Shown piece by piece: positions 27,511 through 36,049 of a stretch of 38,847 nt of DNA. Position 1 is the stretch's first letter. Each line of letters opens with the position of its first letter. The stretch is from NCBI GenBank assembly GCA_943354875.1, contig CALRDJ010000003.1, forward strand, positions 1-38,847, in the 5' to 3' direction. The notes beneath the pieces were generated by a model. It saw only the letters and a list, made by a program, of their open reading frames with translations, did no database searches and was not told where the DNA came from. The DNA comes from Candidatus Levybacteria bacterium GW2011_GWA1_37_16. Its GTDB lineage: Bacteria; Patescibacteriota; Microgenomatia; Levybacterales; UBA12049. Both the position numbers and the translations under genes were made by a program.

Positions 27511-27928
27511 GAATTATGAATAAAGAATTATGAATTACGTGATTTAGAGCTTCGTATAAGTCCGTTTGTTATTTTATGAACAATTATCGCTTGTTCTGCA
27601 AGTTTATCATAGTTTTCTTCTGAAATGAAGCCAACGTCCCTGGCAACTAATAGTTGATTTTGAAGTTCAGTAATTGACCCGAGAGATATTGAATAAAACT
27701 GTGTTTTTTCTTTGTAAGATTGTCTGCTAAAGCCTTCCGCAATATTCGAGGTTATGGATATGGCGCATCTTCTCATCTGGCTAACTAGGCCGAAAAGCTC
27801 TTCTTTGGGAAATGTTCCCGTAGTCGAATAAACCATCAAGACTAATTTATGTCCTTCTTTCCAAGCATTCAAATCATGGAATGTCCTAATCCTGCTTTCC
27901 GTAATTCTTAATTCATGCGTCATAATTC
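27511..27928. mobile_element. putative four-helix-bundle (S23/IVP) cassette 1 bounded by 29-bp imperfect inverted repeats
   Basis: Arms 27511-27539 and 27900-27928 match 24/29 after reverse complementing; they contain the gene's stop and start regions. Confidence 0.6.
27528..27923 (-). CDS. four helix bundle protein (S23 / 23S rRNA IVP / Avd-like family)
   Basis: MTHELRITESRIRTFHDLNAWKEGHKLVLMVY...CAISITSNIAEGFSR; start at 27923 (ORF extends to 27947). Confidence 0.88.
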   Translation of the reverse strand: MTHELRITESRIRTFHDLNAWKEGHKLVLMVYSTTGTFPKEELFGLVSQMRRCAISITSNIAEGFSRQSYKEKTQFYSISLGSITELQNQLLVARDVGFISEENYDKLAEQAIIVHKITNGLIRSSKSRNS

Positions 27929-27936
27929 TTGCGAGA

Positions 27937-29328
27937 TCACTTTCCAAATCCCGGGATTTTTAGGATGTCTACTCCTACTACTTGGAGGATGACGAGGGCA
28001 AAGATCATAAACAGAAGTCCGATGACAGCAGAGGTGAGTGTCTCTCGTGCTGCTTTTAGTTTTTCAGGGTCTCCCTGAGAGGTCATAAATCGATAGCCAG
28101 TAGCGATAATTATGAGAAGGAGTATTCCCCCTGCTAGGCTTAGGATGATGGAGAAGATTTTTTTTACAAAATCAGCGGGATTTGTATCGATATCGCCTAT
28201 GGCCGTATTTACCTTCTTGCATTGATAGGTTTTTCCTCCCCATATATCTTTTCCTTCAACCAGGCTATTTTCTGCGCAAGGAAGCTTCATGGTTTGAGGT
28301 CTGGCTGGATCTGGGAGCTTGAAGTCTCCGGCGTTGGCTCTGGAGCATTGAGCTGTTCCTGGCGCAGGGGGTCCGGGGGTAAAGTTTAAGAGGATGCCAT
28401 TTGTATCGCAGTGGGTGGTGGCTATAGAGAGCCCTGAAACTTTATTAAGGCCTAAGGTAAATACAGTGAGGACTACATTTGCTACATCTCCTACATATGT
28501 AGGTCCGTTGCTGAGGACTGTACTCATCTTTTCTATGCAGAACTTTTTACTGCCTACCTCATCTGTCGAGTTTGCAGGGATGGGAAATTCATCGAATATC
28601 GTCTGATTTTTTTTAGTAGTAAATGCTGGTTGGGCAAAGACACCTCCTTCCCACCACCACCAGTAAGTGGTTTCGGGAGATAGATTAGTGATTCGTGAAA
28701 CTTGAGCTACTGTTCCTGCTTGGAAGGTGCATGCATTTTGGGTTACGACGTCTATTTTCGGTAGCGTGGCTTGTGATGCAGTGGGTTTTTTTTTACCAAC
28801 TTGTATGGTAGTTTCGCCAAGAAAGTATTTTTTATCAGTACATTTGCGTATATCAGTAGTCTTACATATGGCTATGGTCCATGGTTGATCTGGGAATTCA
28901 TCTCCAGTAACAAATGATCGTATTCCCGTAAGTCTTTCATGCAACGGCCCTATTAAGCTAATGTCAGTGGTTAATTTGGTAGCAGAAGATGGGGTAACCC
29001 AATGATGGTCAGGTTGACGCGTGACTAATATTCCGCCGCCTTCTTTAAAAAAATTTTCAGGAAACCCTCCAATCTTTGGGTAGGCAAGGACATAATAAGA
29101 TCCTGCAAACGAGCAGTCAGGGTCGCCAGAAATGGTAATACTCATGGTTCCGCTAAAGGTTGCTGGTAGTGGATCGTTGCCAAATAAAGTGTCTGTTGTG
29201 AGAGTGCAGGCGGCATGTGCTGTCGAAGGAGTGCTCAGGAATGTGGAGATTACGAAAAATAACGATAGTACGACAGGCAGAAATCTTCTCACCTCTTCAT
29301 CGTAGCGCAAAAACAGCAGGAATTGCAA
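27937..29328 (-). CDS. secreted/membrane T4SS-associated protein with C-terminal VirB2-like two-helix domain
   Basis: 463 aa; signal peptide FLPVVLSLFFVISTFLSTPSTAHA; C-terminus GGILLLIIIATGYRFMTSQGDPEKLKAARETLTSAVIGLLFMIFALVILQVVG. Confidence 0.75.
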   Translation of the reverse strand: MQFLLFLRYDEEVRRFLPVVLSLFFVISTFLSTPSTAHAACTLTTDTLFGNDPLPATFSGTMSITISGDPDCSFAGSYYVLAYPKIGGFPENFFKEGGGILVTRQPDHHWVTPSSATKLTTDISLIGPLHERLTGIRSFVTGDEFPDQPWTIAICKTTDIRKCTDKKYFLGETTIQVGKKKPTASQATLPKIDVVTQNACTFQAGTVAQVSRITNLSPETTYWWWWEGGVFAQPAFTTKKNQTIFDEFPIPANSTDEVGSKKFCIEKMSTVLSNGPTYVGDVANVVLTVFTLGLNKVSGLSIATTHCDTNGILLNFTPGPPAPGTAQCSRANAGDFKLPDPARPQTMKLPCAENSLVEGKDIWGGKTYQCKKVNTAIGDIDTNPADFVKKIFSIILSLAGGILLLIIIATGYRFMTSQGDPEKLKAARETLTSAVIGLLFMIFALVILQVVGVDILKIPGFGK

Positions 29329-29338
29329 GCAACGTAAC

Positions 29339-29882
29339 TAGACGGTAGAAGGTGGAGAGTTGAAGATAAAGCTTTGACGGTAGAAAATAGATGGTAGAAG
29401 ATAGAATTTTGAAGATTGAAGATGGAGCATAGAATGAATACAATGAGATTGTGATCAGAAGTTTTAAAGACTTAGAAGTTTACCAAGAGTCATATGAACT
29501 TGCTATTTTGGTTAACCGAGAAGTTAACAAATTGCCACTTTTTGAACGAAATGACCTAGGATCGCAACTTCGGAGAGCATCAAAATCCGCGCCTTCAAAT
29601 ATTGCAGAAGGCTGGGCTAAAAGAAGGTTTGAAAAGCAATTTAAGCTACATTTGGATTCAAGCATAGGCTCATGCAATGAAATGGAAGTTCATATAAGCA
29701 TGGCGAGAGATTTAAGTTTTTGGAAAAAAGATTTTTGTGAAAGTCTACTTCAACGATACTTACTGCTTGGTGGGAAAATAACCAACTTAAGAAATAATTG
29801 GAAAACGTTCTAATCTACCTTCTACGTTCTATCTTCAAGTATCTATTCTCCATTTTCTATTATCTACCGTCTACGGTCTATT
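29339..29882. mobile_element. putative four-helix-bundle cassette 2 bounded by degenerate TAGA-rich inverted repeats
   Basis: GACGGTAGAAAATAGA 29376-29391 vs reverse complement of 29856-29871 (GACGGTAGATAATAGA), 15/16; flanks 29339-29435 and 29814-29882 otherwise similar. Confidence 0.58.
29451..29813 (+). CDS. four helix bundle protein (S23 / IVP / Avd-like family)
   Basis: 120 aa; FKDLEVYQESYELAILVNREV...LRRASKSAPSNIAEGWAKR. Confidence 0.9.
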   Translation: MIRSFKDLEVYQESYELAILVNREVNKLPLFERNDLGSQLRRASKSAPSNIAEGWAKRRFEKQFKLHLDSSIGSCNEMEVHISMARDLSFWKKDFCESLLQRYLLLGGKITNLRNNWKTF

Positions 29883-29990
29883 GATATTGTCAGTTTTTTG
29901 TATCGTTTTCGTGTTCTTGTCAGAGATTCGTGTCTATTAGTGTGGTTTGTCGTCAAGCGTGTTTACGCTTCTTCGTGTATCTTTGTGTTC

Positions 29991-32942
29991 ATGGGAGAGC
30001 AAGTTATAAGACCAGAATCGTTGACAAGTCAGCCTCATCCCGCATATGCTAGAGGTGGAGATATTTCTATGCCCATAGACAACACTGGAGACACACGAAG
30101 ACCTCCTCGTCCGAGAACACAGGAAGAAGTTATAGCCGCGATGCCTCGCAGAGAGGGTTATGAGGTAGCAGAAGAAATGGAGAGGGCAGAGCGTGAAAGA
30201 GGTGAGCGGGTAGCTCGAGAGGCCTCTCGAGCAGGGCCTCAGCAAAGACCGCGACTTGCGGAAAACATGCGGCCGATATCTGGGGGAGCGAATGGAGTAC
30301 ATATCCAAGCAGATGACATCCAGGATCCCAGGATCAGAAGAGAGTTAGAGCGATTAAATAATTTCATGGATGTAAACGATGGTGTTCATGATACGACGCT
30401 TCTTCAGGAAGCAGACAAGCACATAGGGCGTTTAGAGGGGGTAAATCCTGCAGATCGATCAAATGCATTGAATCGAATTCGTGCGGAGCAGGTTGCAGCG
30501 CGCCAGCACATGGAGCAGGAAGCATTAAGACATAAACCTCAGCGTAACAGGCGGGAAGAAGAGTCAGATGATCTAGATTTTCATCCAACTGATTTTTATG
30601 GAGCAACGAAGCTCTCAAAGAATGAGATAGAGAATATTCCAAAGTGGATAGAACAGATGATTAAAACTGTTCGTGATCGTTCAGAAGCTCATGGTGGAGA
30701 CCACGGTCTTCACGCAGTGAGTGGTGACCTAGAGCACAATGATCTAGACCAGCTGTTTAACCGCATGTTTAGGAGGGTAGATAATTCTCCCCGTGAATCA
30801 TTTGAGCATGCATTTGGACAAGTCGGTAGTCAGGAGGAAACAGAATTTTTTACTCAGATCCAGCAATATCGCTTTCAGCTCCAGAAGGAGCATAAGCATG
30901 AAGAGTCGGGCGTGGTCGAGCAGATAATCCACAAATATGAAGTAGAGAAGAGTGCGCGTAGCACACTCCATAATGCTTACTATATCGCTGATTCAGGACG
31001 AGAGATGAAAGACTTCGTCGGATTTATCGCGACGTTCGCCTCTGAATATGCAGATGCGGCATTTCAAAACGCTCCTGAAGTAGAAGCAGCAGTGCGTGTG
31101 CGTGAGCAGGTCTTATTTCAGATAAAGCGGGAAAATAATGGATTTATTCCTCACTCGGTCATCGCCTTTAATCCGAAAATTTATGGATCAGAATTTGATC
31201 ATCGTGCTAAAGCTATGATGCGTACGATGAATGGTAAGAAGCTTTTCGGGGATATACTCGGAGAGTGGAAGATAGATCGGGCCTTGGAGCTTTCTCGAGG
31301 ACTTGGTATGGTCACCTGGCGGTATTTGGAGATCGTAGCAGAGTGTCCACTCCCTGATATTAATGGATCGAATAAGGCTCAGCAAAGTATTCCATGGGAG
31401 CTCATCACGTGGGACATGAATCCGATGGATCATAAAGTAAAGAGGTATCGTATCGGTCGACAGATGCAGTCAATTCTGATCGCAGGAGGAACGCGTACAA
31501 AACAAGGCATGTGGGATAAAAATGAATTGTCAGGCGCATTAGAGCAGTACGAGATAAGCAAGAATATCGATGAGAGTTCCGGGTTCGTAAGCGGTATGGA
31601 CCGGAATAACTTATTTAAAATCGGCGGACCCTTTACGCACACGGGATGGCGTACATTCGTAGCTGCGATGGATGAGAATATGGAGGGACTGGAGCCGATG
31701 CTTGAAAACGATCCGGGAGTAGCGATAAAACTGTTATTCAATAGATATCATGACCACGATCAGGTAAAAGAGCGTGACGCATTTTTAAAAAGTCCAGGTG
31801 TCGCAGGATTATCGACTGCAGAGACAAAACGGCTGTGGGATGAGGAGAAAGAGCGAACAAAGGACGCTGCAAACGAACGGTGGAGTGATGACGATGCGAA
31901 TGCTTTTAAATCGACCACTGCGCGTATTCCACACGTGATGCTTCGTCTCATCACAGACCCTGGATATAAGCTTTTAGATCCAGAAGAGAGGACGAAGTTG
32001 ATGAGAGATATTTTTGGAGATCGCGTGAATCAACCTGGTTTTCAGGAGTACTACTCAAATGTAGAAACACAGCTAACGATCGCAAAGGAAGGACTCCTCA
32101 AAAGGAGAAGGGAATATATAGCTGAGAAAGAACGACGAGAAAAGGCACATGAAAGCCTAGAGGGCTTAGTGTTTAAAAACAGATTAGTGGATGATCCGGA
32201 TGATCCGGATGATGATTTTAAGCTTATTACTGATGATGGTCTGCGAGACCAGGCGATAACGCTTCATCGGGTGATGACTGACCGTATGGATAACGATGAT
32301 ACGTTAGTGGAGAAGATTATAGAAAAGCATAAAGCGCGTGGATTTATGTTCGCGATTACTGCTGAGGATATTCCTTGGGGAGAATTTGCCTATCGAAAAA
32401 CTGGAGGTCGAGGATTTTTCACTCGAAAAGCAAATGATAACATGGCAGACAAGGGTGCGACCGATGAGCTCATGAATATCCTGAAGAATATTAAGCAGTT
32501 TAAGAAGCCAGAGCAAATATATGAGTCTATCTATAAGATGTTCATGGCTGCTGAGACACATGATCTTGATCGGGCACAGGATGCGGTGATATTCGTTCTA
32601 AAAGGTATTATCCGGGTATATCAAAAAGATGGAATACTGAAGATACCTATCTTAGGAGATTTAGAGAGCGCTCGAAGACAAGCGACTGGTCAGTACGAAG
32701 GAGACTCTCTCGCTCAGGATTTCTATGGGCGAAGTATTGCTCCGGCGTGGGATGACGATGCTATTTATAATCTTATATCGATGTTCCAGCCTATTCTCGA
32801 AAAAGATCAAATAGAGGCGCTTCGAAAAGAAGTCGGGGCGACTTTAGGGAAAGCGTTGTGGGCTAAGTCAAAATTAGCAATATACTTAGGTCTTATAACG
32901 TTTATGCTGGAGTTTTTTAACAAATTAACGAAGACGAAATAA
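29991..32942 (+). CDS. very large hypothetical protein, C-terminal TM anchor
   Basis: ORF 29898..32942; ATG 29991 (MGEQVIRPES...) preferred, TATCTT 7 nt upstream; tail KSKLAIYLGLITFMLEFFNKLTKTK. Confidence 0.72.
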   Translation: MGEQVIRPESLTSQPHPAYARGGDISMPIDNTGDTRRPPRPRTQEEVIAAMPRREGYEVAEEMERAERERGERVAREASRAGPQQRPRLAENMRPISGGANGVHIQADDIQDPRIRRELERLNNFMDVNDGVHDTTLLQEADKHIGRLEGVNPADRSNALNRIRAEQVAARQHMEQEALRHKPQRNRREEESDDLDFHPTDFYGATKLSKNEIENIPKWIEQMIKTVRDRSEAHGGDHGLHAVSGDLEHNDLDQLFNRMFRRVDNSPRESFEHAFGQVGSQEETEFFTQIQQYRFQLQKEHKHEESGVVEQIIHKYEVEKSARSTLHNAYYIADSGREMKDFVGFIATFASEYADAAFQNAPEVEAAVRVREQVLFQIKRENNGFIPHSVIAFNPKIYGSEFDHRAKAMMRTMNGKKLFGDILGEWKIDRALELSRGLGMVTWRYLEIVAECPLPDINGSNKAQQSIPWELITWDMNPMDHKVKRYRIGRQMQSILIAGGTRTKQGMWDKNELSGALEQYEISKNIDESSGFVSGMDRNNLFKIGGPFTHTGWRTFVAAMDENMEGLEPMLENDPGVAIKLLFNRYHDHDQVKERDAFLKSPGVAGLSTAETKRLWDEEKERTKDAANERWSDDDANAFKSTTARIPHVMLRLITDPGYKLLDPEERTKLMRDIFGDRVNQPGFQEYYSNVETQLTIAKEGLLKRRREYIAEKERREKAHESLEGLVFKNRLVDDPDDPDDDFKLITDDGLRDQAITLHRVMTDRMDNDDTLVEKIIEKHKARGFMFAITAEDIPWGEFAYRKTGGRGFFTRKANDNMADKGATDELMNILKNIKQFKKPEQIYESIYKMFMAAETHDLDRAQDAVIFVLKGIIRVYQKDGILKIPILGDLESARRQATGQYEGDSLAQDFYGRSIAPAWDDDAIYNLISMFQPILEKDQIEALRKEVGATLGKALWAKSKLAIYLGLITFMLEFFNKLTKTK

Positions 32943-32973
32943 CTTTTTATAGAGCTGATATACGTCTCTCGCC

Positions 32974-34800
32974 TTATCCCATATCAACCAAGTCATCTCC
33001 TATTGTGCCCATGGCAGGCATAGATTTGGTTGGACCGGAGTGACCAACTGCATTATCAACTTTTTCTCCAAATCTCATTTTCTGTAGGAGTAGTCCAAGC
33101 GGCGTGTGGGATTTCGATGGATCAATGAACGCAGAGAGAGAGCTGTATGGACTACTGAGTGAATGCCAGGCGCTGCTGACTACGCCAGGACCTACTGCAG
33201 CCGCCTGGAGAATAGAAGGAGTGTATTTGAATTGAGAAGCTTTGAATGTATCGCGCATAATATTTACCACCTGAGGAGCTAGGAGAATAAGGCCAAGTCC
33301 TACAAGTGCGCCAATGCCGTTGGTCGTGCTTGGGTTGGCAATCATGGGAGGGACAAATGTAGTCTCTGGATTAGCACTTGCGAAACTATTTATCAAGACT
33401 CGTCCCATGAGAAAAAGCCCTATGGTGACGGGAAATACAGATGAGTATGCTGCCATGTCACGGAGCCACGCACCGAAGTTAAGTGGAGACCCGGGGAATA
33501 CTCCCGCCATAATCCAAAACGGTGAGAAGATAATATCCAGAAGAAGAAAGACATATGCCTGGAGAAGCTGGAGCCAGAGGCGAAACAGTGACCACATTAT
33601 CGCAATAGCGAGGATGAGCCCAGTGAGAAGAAATCCGATCGCATTTAATATTTGAGGAGCAAAAGCAAAAAACCCAGCTGCCATCGCAGCGCCTATGGTA
33701 GCTCCTATAGCGTCTTTTAATAATCCGCCGCTAAAGTTGGCCACGATAGACGCCATAAGAACTGGTACTCCGATAGTGGCGCCAACACCAGTAAGCGAGA
33801 GAGCAGTTGCGACGAGATTGGCAGCTTTGGTGCCAAACGTATATCCAAGTGCGAAGCCAATTCCTCCGACGATGGTTCTCCCGATGGCAGTTTCTCCTAC
33901 TGGTTGGAAAAAATCTCCGCCTGTCTGAGCGGCAGGTCCTACCAGGCTGAGAAAGCCGAGCTTATCTCCTCCTACGCCTCCTATGGCATTTGCTGCGGTG
34001 AAGGGATTGGTGGCATTGGTGATCGTGGTAAGACTGGGTAAGTCATCGGCAAGTTTTTTATCAGCCTGGGAGATGATATTTGCAGAGAGATATATGGTGG
34101 TATACATCATGTCGATGATAAATCCAGAAATCGAGAATGAAAAAGTGACGAGAAGGAGGCTGACAATCATCTTCGGTATTTGGTTCTCGATAGTCATGAC
34201 CGTGCGTGGATCGATCTTAAACCGGAGCATGATAGCAAATCCTACGACTAAGAAAACGAGAGTAAATAAGAGATATACGATATTTCGAAATGCCATCCAC
34301 AGACTCATGATCGGTTGTAGTCCGCAAAATCCCTGCCCGTGGAACTTTAGTAAATCTGGAGTGCAGGGATCAGCTGCATAGGTTTTTTTCGCAAAGCCGA
34401 AGTTCCCAGCGAGGTGATCGAAGTATTGGTGGGTATGTACGGGAATATTGAATGTCATGCTGATGAGTCCAGTCATCATGCCGATAGCGCCTTTACTGTC
34501 TTCTACATATCCCAATTTTCCAGTTTTCGTATCGATGCCGAGGCATTTGGCGGTAGGGCTCGTGGGATCTTTTCCAGTCAGTGCGCACTGAGCAGCAACC
34601 ATAACTTCGATAAAGGCGTTTTGGGTATAGGTGTGCATGTTATGAGGAACATCTGGATTCGTATCCATCTTGTTCGGCACAGAGTTAGTGGTGGGCGAAG
34701 GAGTGGTCTGGGCGAAGGAGGGGGATACGGCTAGTGGCGTATAGCAGATAGCGAGTAGGATAAAACTAAGAGCGAGTTTTTTTAGGGCAGGGAAGGTCAT
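32974..34800 (-). CDS. VirB6/TrbL-like T4SS membrane protein
   Basis: ORF to 34833; likely start MTFPALKKLALSFILLAICYTPLAVSPSFAQ at 34800; many TM segments, WSLFRLWLQLLQAYVFLLLDIIFSPFWIMAGVFPGSPLNFGAWLRDMAAY. Confidence 0.8.
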   Translation of the reverse strand: MTFPALKKLALSFILLAICYTPLAVSPSFAQTTPSPTTNSVPNKMDTNPDVPHNMHTYTQNAFIEVMVAAQCALTGKDPTSPTAKCLGIDTKTGKLGYVEDSKGAIGMMTGLISMTFNIPVHTHQYFDHLAGNFGFAKKTYAADPCTPDLLKFHGQGFCGLQPIMSLWMAFRNIVYLLFTLVFLVVGFAIMLRFKIDPRTVMTIENQIPKMIVSLLLVTFSFSISGFIIDMMYTTIYLSANIISQADKKLADDLPSLTTITNATNPFTAANAIGGVGGDKLGFLSLVGPAAQTGGDFFQPVGETAIGRTIVGGIGFALGYTFGTKAANLVATALSLTGVGATIGVPVLMASIVANFSGGLLKDAIGATIGAAMAAGFFAFAPQILNAIGFLLTGLILAIAIMWSLFRLWLQLLQAYVFLLLDIIFSPFWIMAGVFPGSPLNFGAWLRDMAAYSSVFPVTIGLFLMGRVLINSFASANPETTFVPPMIANPSTTNGIGALVGLGLILLAPQVVNIMRDTFKASQFKYTPSILQAAAVGPGVVSSAWHSLSSPYSSLSAFIDPSKSHTPLGLLLQKMRFGEKVDNAVGHSGPTKSMPAMGTIGDDLVDMG

Positions 34801-34805
34801 ACGAT

Positions 34806-34869
34806 GAATTATGAAGTAGGGATCACGAATCATGGAAAACCATAATTCATAATTCTTTATTCATGATTC
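34806..34869. repeat. solo hairpin repeat of the cassette-1 inverted-repeat family (30-nt arms, AAAA loop)
   Basis: Arm 34840-34869 reverse-complemented matches 27511-27539 at 27/29; arms match each other 22/30. Confidence 0.8.
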
Positions 34870-34933
34870 CAATTACAGTGTGGAATATTTGGGAGAAAAA
34901 GTCAACGCTGAGAGCGGAAACGGATACTCTATG

Positions 34934-35106
34934 CTATTAAGCTTTTAATTTGCTCTTTGAATGGAGATAGATCTTTTTGAACGACCTCCCATATAAGTTC
35001 TAAATCTAGTCCAAAATATTCATGGACAATCTTATCTCTCATTCCTGCAATCTCTTTCCATACTCTCCAAAATATGTCTAAGAAAGACTTGTGGATCCTT
35101 TTTCAT
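34934..35106 (-). pseudogene. hepT: HepT-like toxin remnant with internal deletion and frameshift
   Basis: MKKDPQVFLRHILES joined out of frame to WKEIAGMRDKIVHEYFGLDLELIWEVVQKDLSPFKEQIKSLIA*; RxxxxH motif RDKIVH retained. Confidence 0.8.
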
Positions 35107-35393
35107 AAAATTTGTATTTGGTCTTTCTGAATATATACTTTTAAGTATGGAGAAATAGATTTGTATGTTAATAAATCAATCTTTTTCCCAAGCGCTTCCT
35201 GCAATTTGTTCTCAAGCCCTATTAAATCAAGAAGACTTTTTCCTTTCGGAAGTTCCACGAGTACATCAATGTCGCTGTCTTCTGTTTCTTCTCCGCGAAC
35301 ATATGACCCAAAAAGAGAAGAGCGTGTAACGCCTGCTTCTTTCAGGATGGGTAAGGCTTTATTTTTAATATTGTCTAAATTTGCTTGCGTCAT
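35103..35393 (-). CDS. mntA: MntA-like minimal nucleotidyltransferase antitoxin
   Basis: 96 aa; SLFGSYVRGEETEDSDIDVLVEL; stop overlaps HepT-remnant start (ATGA). Confidence 0.88.
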   Translation of the reverse strand: MTQANLDNIKNKALPILKEAGVTRSSLFGSYVRGEETEDSDIDVLVELPKGKSLLDLIGLENKLQEALGKKIDLLTYKSISPYLKVYIQKDQIQIL

Positions 35394-35496
35394 AAAGATA
35401 TCACCTTTTTGATTATATCAAACCTGAAAAGAATTTCTCTCGAGGAAAAAAGTCAACGGGACTTACGGTAATTGTTTCGGAAATAACAAGTAAATC

Positions 35497-35533
35497 GTCA
35501 TTGCGATCCCGTTTAATCGGGAGAAGCAATCTC
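35497..35533 (+). repeat. palindromic unit GTC-ATTGC...GCAAT-CTC
   Basis: near-identical to 26792-26829. Confidence 0.9.
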
Positions 35534-35577
35534 AGGACCTGACGGCAGACCCGCTTCGACGCGAGGTGAGCAAACCA

Positions 35578-35622
35578 GAGATCGCCACGTTTCCCCGCCT
35601 TGGCGGGGATCCTCGCGATGAC
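35578..35622 (-). repeat. palindromic unit GTC-ATCGC...GCGAT-CTC (on minus strand)
   Basis: reverse complement GTCATCGCGAGGATCCCCGCCAAGGCGGGGAAACGTGGCGATCTC. Confidence 0.85.
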
Positions 35623-35648
35623 GTGACTTTGTTTAGTAATTACGTCTA

Positions 35649-36047
35649 TTACTCACTCTTTTTAGAGTTTTTCGATAGCCACGAAGAAATTTCTTCAACT
35701 TTCATATCTTCCTTCTCGATTTGTAATATAAACTGTACTAAATTTTTTTGTTTCACTTCCAGGGAATAGTTATTCATCTCTAAAAATAAAAGTGTGGTGG
35801 CCGTAGCAGTTCTTTTATTTCCATCGACAAAAGGATGATTCATGATCAAGGAGTGAAGCAGCGATGCGGCTTTATGAAAAATAGAGGGATACAAATCTTC
35901 TCCATCAAAACTAGATTGTGGTCTGAATACTGCAGATTCTAAAAGTCCTAAATCACGTAAGCCGTGACTGCCGCCATATCGTTCAATTTGGTCTGTATGT
36001 ACGGTAATGACTTGTTCGAGGTTAAGAAAGTACGTATGAGAAGTCAC
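35649..36047 (-). CDS. doc: Doc-type (Fic fold) death-on-curing toxin
   Basis: 132 aa; Fic motif HPFVDGNKRTATATTLLFLE; GTG start. Confidence 0.9.
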   Translation of the reverse strand: MTSHTYFLNLEQVITVHTDQIERYGGSHGLRDLGLLESAVFRPQSSFDGEDLYPSIFHKAASLLHSLIMNHPFVDGNKRTATATTLLFLEMNNYSLEVKQKNLVQFILQIEKEDMKVEEISSWLSKNSKKSE

Positions 36048-36049
36048 TG

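Noticed and set aside
32185-32215. GATGATCCG tandem (DDPDDPDDD) in the large orphan protein
   Set aside because: Short in-frame acidic repeat, not obviously functional.
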